Notes under the pieces: generated by a model
Seen by the model: only the letters and a program-made list of their open reading frames with translations
What the model was told of the DNA's origin: nothing
Database searches by the model: none
Made by a program: the position numbers and the translations under genes
In this document: one piece after another, positions 6,113 to 9,129 of the stretch
How the letters are laid out: every line of letters begins with the position of its first letter
How positions within the stretch are numbered: the stretch's first letter is position 1
Origin: Campylobacterales bacterium
GTDB taxonomy: Bacteria > Campylobacterota > Campylobacteria > Campylobacterales > QNZT01
NCBI GenBank assembly: GCA_015663225.1
Contig: DQSO01000029.1
Span: 1 to 9,129 of the forward strand
Length of the DNA: 9,129 bases
Reading direction: 5' to 3'

Positions 6113-6961
6113 TTGAAAAAATTACTTAGTGACTTAAATGAACTTGTTATGTTCAAGCATTCTATATTTTCATTACCATTTATTTTTATAGCTATGATTG
6201 TTTCAGCTGATGGTTTTTTTGGATGGAAACTTCTTTTTCTTGGTATTATTGCAGCTGTAAGTGCTAGAAACTTCGCTATGGGATTTAATAGATATGCAGA
6301 TATTGATATAGACCGCAAAAATCCTAGAACAACATCCCGACCAAGTATTGACGGTAGACTAGATAAGAGTCAAATACTTGGTTTTACAATAGTAAATGCT
6401 CTTATTTTTATCTATGTTGCATTTTTTATAAACTCTTTAGCATTTATCCTCAGCTTCCCTATACTTTTCATACTAGCTTCATACTCACTTTTTAAAAGAT
6501 TTTCTTCACTTGCTCACTTGATACTTGGTATATCACTAGGACTTGCACCAATAGCAGGTGTAGTAGCCGTAGAAGCACAAATAACTATGTGGTCACTATT
6601 TTTATCTATAGGAGTTATGTTCTGGGTAGCAGGATTTGATCTTTTGTACTCTTTACAAGATATAGAGTTTGATAAAAAAACCAAACTTCACTCTATCCCA
6701 TCTGAGTTTGGTACAAAATGTACACTGTTTATATCAAAAATATTTCATGCACTTACAATACTTTTTTGGCTATTTTTTATAGCTCTTTCAAATCTTGGTA
6801 TTTTTGCATATATTGCCGTTATAGCAAGTGCTATCATACTATACAAAGAACATGAGATTGTAAATAGAGATTTTACTAAAATAGATAAAGCTTTTTTCAC
6901 ACTTAATGGCTATCTAGGTATAATGTTCTTTATTTTAATAATTTTAGATAAGGTGTTTTAA
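6113..6961 (+). CDS. mqnP: UbiA-family prenyltransferase, probable menaquinone (futalosine pathway) MqnP
   Basis: This integral membrane enzyme attaches a polyprenyl chain to an aromatic quinone precursor. The 282-residue product has the perfect first motif NRxxDxxxDxxNPRT (Asn59 to Thr73, with Asp63 and Asp67), the second motif YSLQDIEFDKKTKLHSIP (Asp183 and Asp187), and about eight hydrophobic segments, so the Mg-diphosphate site is complete. Campylobacterota make menaquinone by the futalosine route and have a UbiA homologue for this step, hence the mqnP call. Database annotation as ubiA (4-hydroxybenzoate substrate) is likely but less apt. The start is TTG at 6113, with AAAAGG about seven bases upstream. 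It begins 38 bases after tonB and may be read from the same transcript or a local promoter. It ends directly against the next gene. Confidence 0.88.
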   Translation: MKKLLSDLNELVMFKHSIFSLPFIFIAMIVSADGFFGWKLLFLGIIAAVSARNFAMGFNRYADIDIDRKNPRTTSRPSIDGRLDKSQILGFTIVNALIFIYVAFFINSLAFILSFPILFILASYSLFKRFSSLAHLILGISLGLAPIAGVVAVEAQITMWSLFLSIGVMFWVAGFDLLYSLQDIEFDKKTKLHSIPSEFGTKCTLFISKIFHALTILFWLFFIALSNLGIFAYIAVIASAIILYKEHEIVNRDFTKIDKAFFTLNGYLGIMFFILIILDKVF

Positions 6962-7489
6962 ATGAAAAATATTCGATTTATTCCCACTTTGCTAAACTGC
7001 AAATATGAAGAAGTACTAAACTCCAATAGTAAACTTTTTAAAGATGAGTACAACTTCCTTAGTGAGTATGAAACTGATACAGTTGGACAATGGTTAAAAA
7101 ATGCAAAAGCTAGAGGTGAAACAAGTGAAAGTGATCAAGTCCTGCTAACACTTCTTGTTGAATTACATAAAAAAATCGATAGACTTGAGTCTATTATTAA
7201 AAATGAAGAAATGGAATATATTCATCTTTTAGAAGAAGTAAAAATCATTGGACTAAACTTTGATTATATCAAAGTTGAAAAACCCTCTTTTACTCCTGAA
7301 GCTAATTATTATGCAAGAATACCTATGCCAGTCTTTCCTAAAAGAGATATACCAGTTTTCTTAACGGCTATCGACAATGATACTGCAAAAATATCACTCA
7401 TAAGCCAGAAAAATCTACAAGATTGGAATACTTATATAACTTCAAAAGAGCGAGAACTTATCAGAGAATCAAAAAGGAGTAACATATGA
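6962..7489 (+). CDS. Uncharacterised soluble protein, possible atypical PilZ-like domain
   Basis: I do not firmly recognise this 175-residue protein. It has no signal peptide or membrane helix. An amphipathic helical stretch (about 57-85, LLTLLVELHKKIDRLESII) could form a coiled coil. It is followed by a strand-rich region (about 86-155) containing IPMPVFPKRDIPVFLTAI, which recalls the layout of PilZ-type proteins (helix with LDxL, then beta barrel). The usual c-di-GMP-binding RxxxR and DxSxxG motifs are not visible, so cyclic-di-GMP binding is not supported. ATG follows the mqnP stop without a gap, with AAGG eight bases before it inside the mqnP end. It overlaps the next gene by four bases (ATGA), so the three genes form an operon. 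Confidence 0.85.
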   Translation: MKNIRFIPTLLNCKYEEVLNSNSKLFKDEYNFLSEYETDTVGQWLKNAKARGETSESDQVLLTLLVELHKKIDRLESIIKNEEMEYIHLLEEVKIIGLNFDYIKVEKPSFTPEANYYARIPMPVFPKRDIPVFLTAIDNDTAKISLISQKNLQDWNTYITSKERELIRESKRSNI

Positions 7490-7968
7490 CAAGCTATATA
7501 GTACTTTTGTTTTTAATAGTAATTATAGGTCTAATTATAGGATTTTTATATCTAAAAGATAGAGAATTAGTACATAATTTAACAGTAATAGAAAAATCGA
7601 TAGAAGATTTAAACTCAAATATTAGTAACTCTACACAAAATACAGATGAAAATCTTACCAATAATCAATATAAAGATTTAGATTCAAAAATATATGAGAT
7701 AGGAGAATCTCTTATTAAAATTGTTAGAACAATAAAATCTATGGATATTTCACATAAAGAGCTTAGCGAAAAAGTCAATACTATTGAAAAACAGCTAAAG
7801 CTCACTCTTCTTCAAGCAACATCTTCAAATCTAAATGAAAATGAAATACTATCATTATACAGTGATGGACTAACTACACAAGAAATAGCAAAGCAAAAAA
7901 GAGTTCCAGTTGGTGAAGTTGAATTGGTTATAAAGCTTGCAAGCTTACATAATAAGCAAGACTCGTAG
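7486..7968 (+). CDS. Membrane-anchored coiled-coil protein with helix-turn-helix-like C-terminus (DUF2802-like)
   Basis: This 160-residue protein has one N-terminal membrane helix (about 3-23), a cytoplasmic segment with coiled-coil character (about 28-46 and 64-108), and a C-terminal module (about 117-155: NENEILSLYSDGLTTQEIAK, then RVPVGEVELVIKLASL). The end resembles a helix-turn-helix of the kind 'Ly.dG.s..eIAk...vp.gEVel'. This matches my memory of DUF2802, but the family name is not certain. It may tether a DNA- or protein-binding module to the inner membrane. AAGGAG (7474-7479) lies six bases before the ATG, and the start overlaps the previous stop by four bases, so it is translationally coupled. 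It is the last gene of the plus-strand run. Confidence 0.87.
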   Translation: MTSYIVLLFLIVIIGLIIGFLYLKDRELVHNLTVIEKSIEDLNSNISNSTQNTDENLTNNQYKDLDSKIYEIGESLIKIVRTIKSMDISHKELSEKVNTIEKQLKLTLLQATSSNLNENEILSLYSDGLTTQEIAKQKRVPVGEVELVIKLASLHNKQDS

Positions 7969-8003
7969 AAAGCAGTTCAAGCTGTTAAAAGCTTTTAAAA
8001 GAA

Positions 8004-8041
8004 AAACTATAGAGTTGATATAAAAACCAACTCTATAGTTT
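8004..8041. terminator. Rho-independent terminator between convergent genes
   Basis: AAACTATAGAGTTG (8004-8017) and CAACTCTATAGTTT (8028-8041) form a perfect 14-bp stem with a 10-base loop. On the minus strand the stem is followed by TTTCTTTT, a good U-tract, and it starts nine bases after the stop of the cytochrome-like gene. On the plus strand only TTT ends the stem before AAG, so it is weaker for the 7486-7968 gene. It probably serves both directions, with the minus direction favoured. Confidence 0.85.
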
Positions 8042-8049
8042 AAGTTAGA

Positions 8050-8370
8050 CTAGCAAGAAGGAACATTTCCTGAATCACTTGCAAACTGAGTTGCGAAGTC
8101 TAGGTAGTGTTGCATATATTTTTCTTTTATTGCTTTATCGCCAACACTTGGACAAATCTTTTTAATCTCTGCTGCCATACCAGCTGCTCCAACTTTACCC
8201 CAACCATCAACAGTATTTTTCTTAGCAAAATCTGCACCACTCATACCACAAGGAGCTTTAAGCTTCTTAGCATATAACTTTTGACCTTTTGCAGCATCTG
8301 CTGATGCAACTGTAGTTGTAAGTGTAAGTGCAATAGCACTCGCCATTGCTAGTTTTAAAAATGTCTTCAT
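8050..8370 (-). CDS. Secreted cytochrome c-like protein lacking a CXXCH haem motif
   Basis: This is a periplasmic protein of 106 residues. A Sec signal peptide (about 1-24, cleavage after ASA) is followed by a small helical domain: KGQKLYAKKLKAPCGMSGADFAKK, a KKICPSV segment and a C-terminal SGNVPSC. The overall pattern (KGQKLY, a Cys-bearing loop, W57) recalls class I cytochromes c, and Campylobacterota relatives are, as I recall, annotated as cytochrome C. There is, however, no CXXCH. The only cysteines are Cys41, Cys73 and the C-terminal Cys106, and the only histidine is His88, so covalent haem attachment by the usual machinery is not expected. A disulfide or metal role is conceivable. AAAGGA five bases upstream supports the ATG. 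It has its own probable promoter and a strong terminator, and is the last gene of the minus-strand set. Confidence 0.85.
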   Translation of the reverse strand: MKTFLKLAMASAIALTLTTTVASADAAKGQKLYAKKLKAPCGMSGADFAKKNTVDGWGKVGAAGMAAEIKKICPSVGDKAIKEKYMQHYLDFATQFASDSGNVPSC

Positions 8371-8400
8371 GTAAATCCTTTTGTTTTAATTTGAAAGAGA

Positions 8401-8409
8401 ATTTTAACA
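8401..8409 (-). promoter_or_regulatory. Probable extended -10 element (TGtTAAAAT) of the cytochrome-like gene
   Basis: Read on the minus strand, TG (8409-8408), one base, then TAAAAT (8406-8401) forms an extended -10 about 31 bases before the ATG. It is identical to the element before the MepK-like gene on the plus strand. No clear -35 is present. Confidence 0.45.
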
Positions 8410-8429
8410 CACGTTGTATTAACAGACTC

Positions 8430-8447
8430 TTTATTATGTATAATAAA
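8430..8447. promoter_or_regulatory. 18-bp AT palindrome, possible operator
   Basis: TTTATTAT and ATAATAAA are perfect 8-bp arms around GT. The centre lies about 33 bp upstream of the -10 of the cytochrome-like gene, a position that would suit an activator. Fur-family sites can look like this, but the assignment is not secure in such AT-rich DNA. The remainder of 8371-8480 holds no gene. Confidence 0.4.
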
Positions 8448-8480
8448 AAAAGTTTGTGAAACAATTGTGTAGCACAAGTA

Positions 8481-8702
8481 CTATTTTATAAAAAGTTTCT
8501 TTACTCTTCTTCCTATAGCTCTAAATAGTATAAATACTAAATATGCAAATATAGTAAAAACTAAAGGATGAATAGCCCCAATTCCATAAGCACCAGCCGT
8601 AGGCAATTTAATTATTCTATCTATTGGAGCAGTTAAAAAATCAGGATGTTGTGCTAAAGATAATACTATTAAAATGATAAAAAATGTAACAAGTTCTCTC
8701 AC
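8481..8702 (-). CDS. Small two-helix membrane protein of unknown function
   Basis: I do not recognise this protein. Read from GTG 8702 it has 73 residues: a hydrophobic helix at about 4-19, a loop with a HPDF segment and LPTAGAYG, a second helix (about 44-62) that starts near HPLVF, and a strongly basic tail RRVKKLFIK, which should face the cytoplasm. GTG is chosen because AAGGA (8716-8712, minus strand) stands nine bases before it. A longer reading from TTG 8723 (80 residues) has no ribosome binding site close by, and its extra codons cover the AAGGA itself. It lies between the NrfD-tail-like gene and the cytochrome-like gene, suggesting membership of a membrane respiratory unit, but no cofactor ligands are evident beyond two histidines. 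Confidence 0.7.
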   Translation of the reverse strand: MRELVTFFIILIVLSLAQHPDFLTAPIDRIIKLPTAGAYGIGAIHPLVFTIFAYLVFILFRAIGRRVKKLFIK

Positions 8703-8711
8703 TATAAAATT

Positions 8712-8716
8712 TCCTT
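8712..8716 (-). promoter_or_regulatory. Ribosome binding site AAGGA that moves the start to GTG 8702
   Basis: Reading the minus strand, AAAAGGA is followed after nine bases by GTG AGA GAA. The longer reading from TTG 8723 would place this site inside the coding sequence. Confidence 0.55.
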
Positions 8717-8724
8717 TTAGCAAA

Positions 8725-8744
8725 TAGGAAGATCTCTCTTCCTA
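8725..8744 (-). repeat. Intergenic hairpin, 8-bp stem with 4-base loop
   Basis: On the minus strand TAGGAAGA and TCTTCCTA pair exactly around GAGA. The hairpin begins four bases after the stop of the 95-residue gene and ends shortly before the next gene's ribosome binding site. Only TTTG follows, so it is at best a weak attenuator; it could also be an mRNA processing or stability element. Confidence 0.5.
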
Positions 8745-8748
8745 CTCT

Positions 8749-9036
8749 CTAATGTTGTTCATCCTCATCAAGGTTGAACATTTTTGTTCCTACATAGTAA
8801 AGTAACATACAAATACCAAGCCCACCAAGACTTATCATAACCTCAGTAGAACTAGGAATATCATCTATCCATTCAGGAGCTAATTGGTACTCTGATTTTT
8901 TTAGCATCTGTAGTGGTTTTAGTTGTGTATCATGCAGAAGATTATATCTCATAAACATAATTCCCACCATACCACTAAGTGATACCCAAAACAGAAGTAG
9001 CTGAGATTTACCCATATCCTTTAAAATCATAACCAA
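8749..9036 (-). CDS. Small membrane protein resembling the last two helices of NrfD/HybB-type quinol subunits
   Basis: This 95-residue product has two membrane helices: about 11-30 (LLLFWVSLSGMVGIMFMRYN) and about 66-86 (EVMISLGGLGICMLLYYVGT). They are separated by a polar loop and followed by an acidic tail. The pattern 'hydrophobic-MRYN...IPSSTEVMISLG...YYVGTKMF' resembles the C-terminal pair of helices in NrfD/HybB/PsrC family membrane subunits, where an R-N after one helix and an E near the start of the next are common. This is recalled, not searched. The preceding in-frame codons are closed by stops, so the rest of an NrfD protein is not fused to it in this window. TTG 9036 is preceded by AGGG at nine bases; ATG 9030 and ATG 9015 are alternatives. 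It could be a stand-alone small subunit or the remnant of a split gene. Confidence 0.6.
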   Translation of the reverse strand: MVMILKDMGKSQLLLFWVSLSGMVGIMFMRYNLLHDTQLKPLQMLKKSEYQLAPEWIDDIPSSTEVMISLGGLGICMLLYYVGTKMFNLDEDEQH

Positions 9037-9077
9037 AGAGAATAACCCTAGCTAAAATTACCTCTTATCTTTACTTT

Positions 9078-9128
9078 TTAAGCTCTACCTGAAAGCATGC
9101 CGTATTGTGTCATAGGTTTAAGTGTATA
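9078..9128 (-). CDS. C-terminal end of an unidentified gene (partial)
   Basis: On the minus strand one frame enters from the window edge and reads YTLKPMTQYGMLSGRA before TAA at 9080-9078. The other two frames hit stops sooner. Sixteen residues are too few to name the product. They are not hydrophobic, so they do not look like the missing helices of an NrfD protein. The next gene begins about 40 bases later on the same strand, consistent with an operon. Confidence 0.45.
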   Translation of the reverse strand, partial: YTLKPMTQYGMLSGRA

Positions 9129-9129
9129 A

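Noticed and set aside
7987..8001. Overlapping palindromes AAAAGCTTTT and CTTTTAAAAG before the terminator
   Set aside because: Short self-complementary AT runs; they likely just supply the U-tract region of the minus-strand terminator.
8267..8464. Minus-strand 65-codon frame overlapping the cytochrome-like gene
   Set aside because: It overlaps the well-supported gene and its promoter in another frame, has no ribosome binding site, and its composition is that of a shadow frame.

Overview
The window is AT-rich DNA that reads as a chromosomal segment of a Campylobacterota bacterium (Sulfurimonas/Arcobacter-like). The evidence is a short SAM-less DprA of the Helicobacter type next to a RuvX, a UbiA-type prenyltransferase of the kind used for menaquinone in this phylum, very short ExbB/ExbD/TonB proteins, and a CXXCH-less 'cytochrome-like' periplasmic protein. 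The species assignment is inference.

Layout, plus strand: dprA and ruvX overlap by 4 bp (2-1158). A Tat-exported MepK/YcbK-like murein peptidase follows with a TTG start (1284-1847), then an unrecognised lipoprotein (1930-2478). After a 220-bp spacer comes a tight four-gene operon (2699-6074): a TonB-dependent receptor followed by exbB, exbD and tonB, with overlaps or near-abutting ends. Next is a prenyltransferase (mqnP/ubiA-like, 6113-6961) with two uncharacterised genes: a soluble possible PilZ-like protein and a membrane-anchored coiled-coil protein with a helix-turn-helix-like end. Minus strand, convergent: a short secreted cytochrome-like protein (8050-8370), two small membrane proteins (8481-8702 and 8749-9036) and the tail of another gene running off the edge (9078-9128). 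The convergent ends meet at a 14-bp-stem terminator (8004-8041).

The most interesting unit is the receptor operon. The receptor carries Cys95-x3-Met99 in its plug and His293-x-Met295 in the barrel. This is the CxxxM/HxM pair known from the copper importer OprC/NosA, so the operon looks like a self-contained outer-membrane copper uptake system with its own energising complex. Its ribosome binding site lies wholly inside one arm of a perfect 9-bp inverted repeat (2667-2694), which suggests translational control. The minus-strand set looks like part of a respiratory membrane module. The 95-residue protein resembles only the last two membrane helices of NrfD/HybB-type quinol-interacting subunits, and the secreted protein resembles a cytochrome but has no haem attachment motif.

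No tRNA, rRNA, CRISPR, insertion sequence or phage gene was seen. No gene-free stretch exceeds 300 bases.
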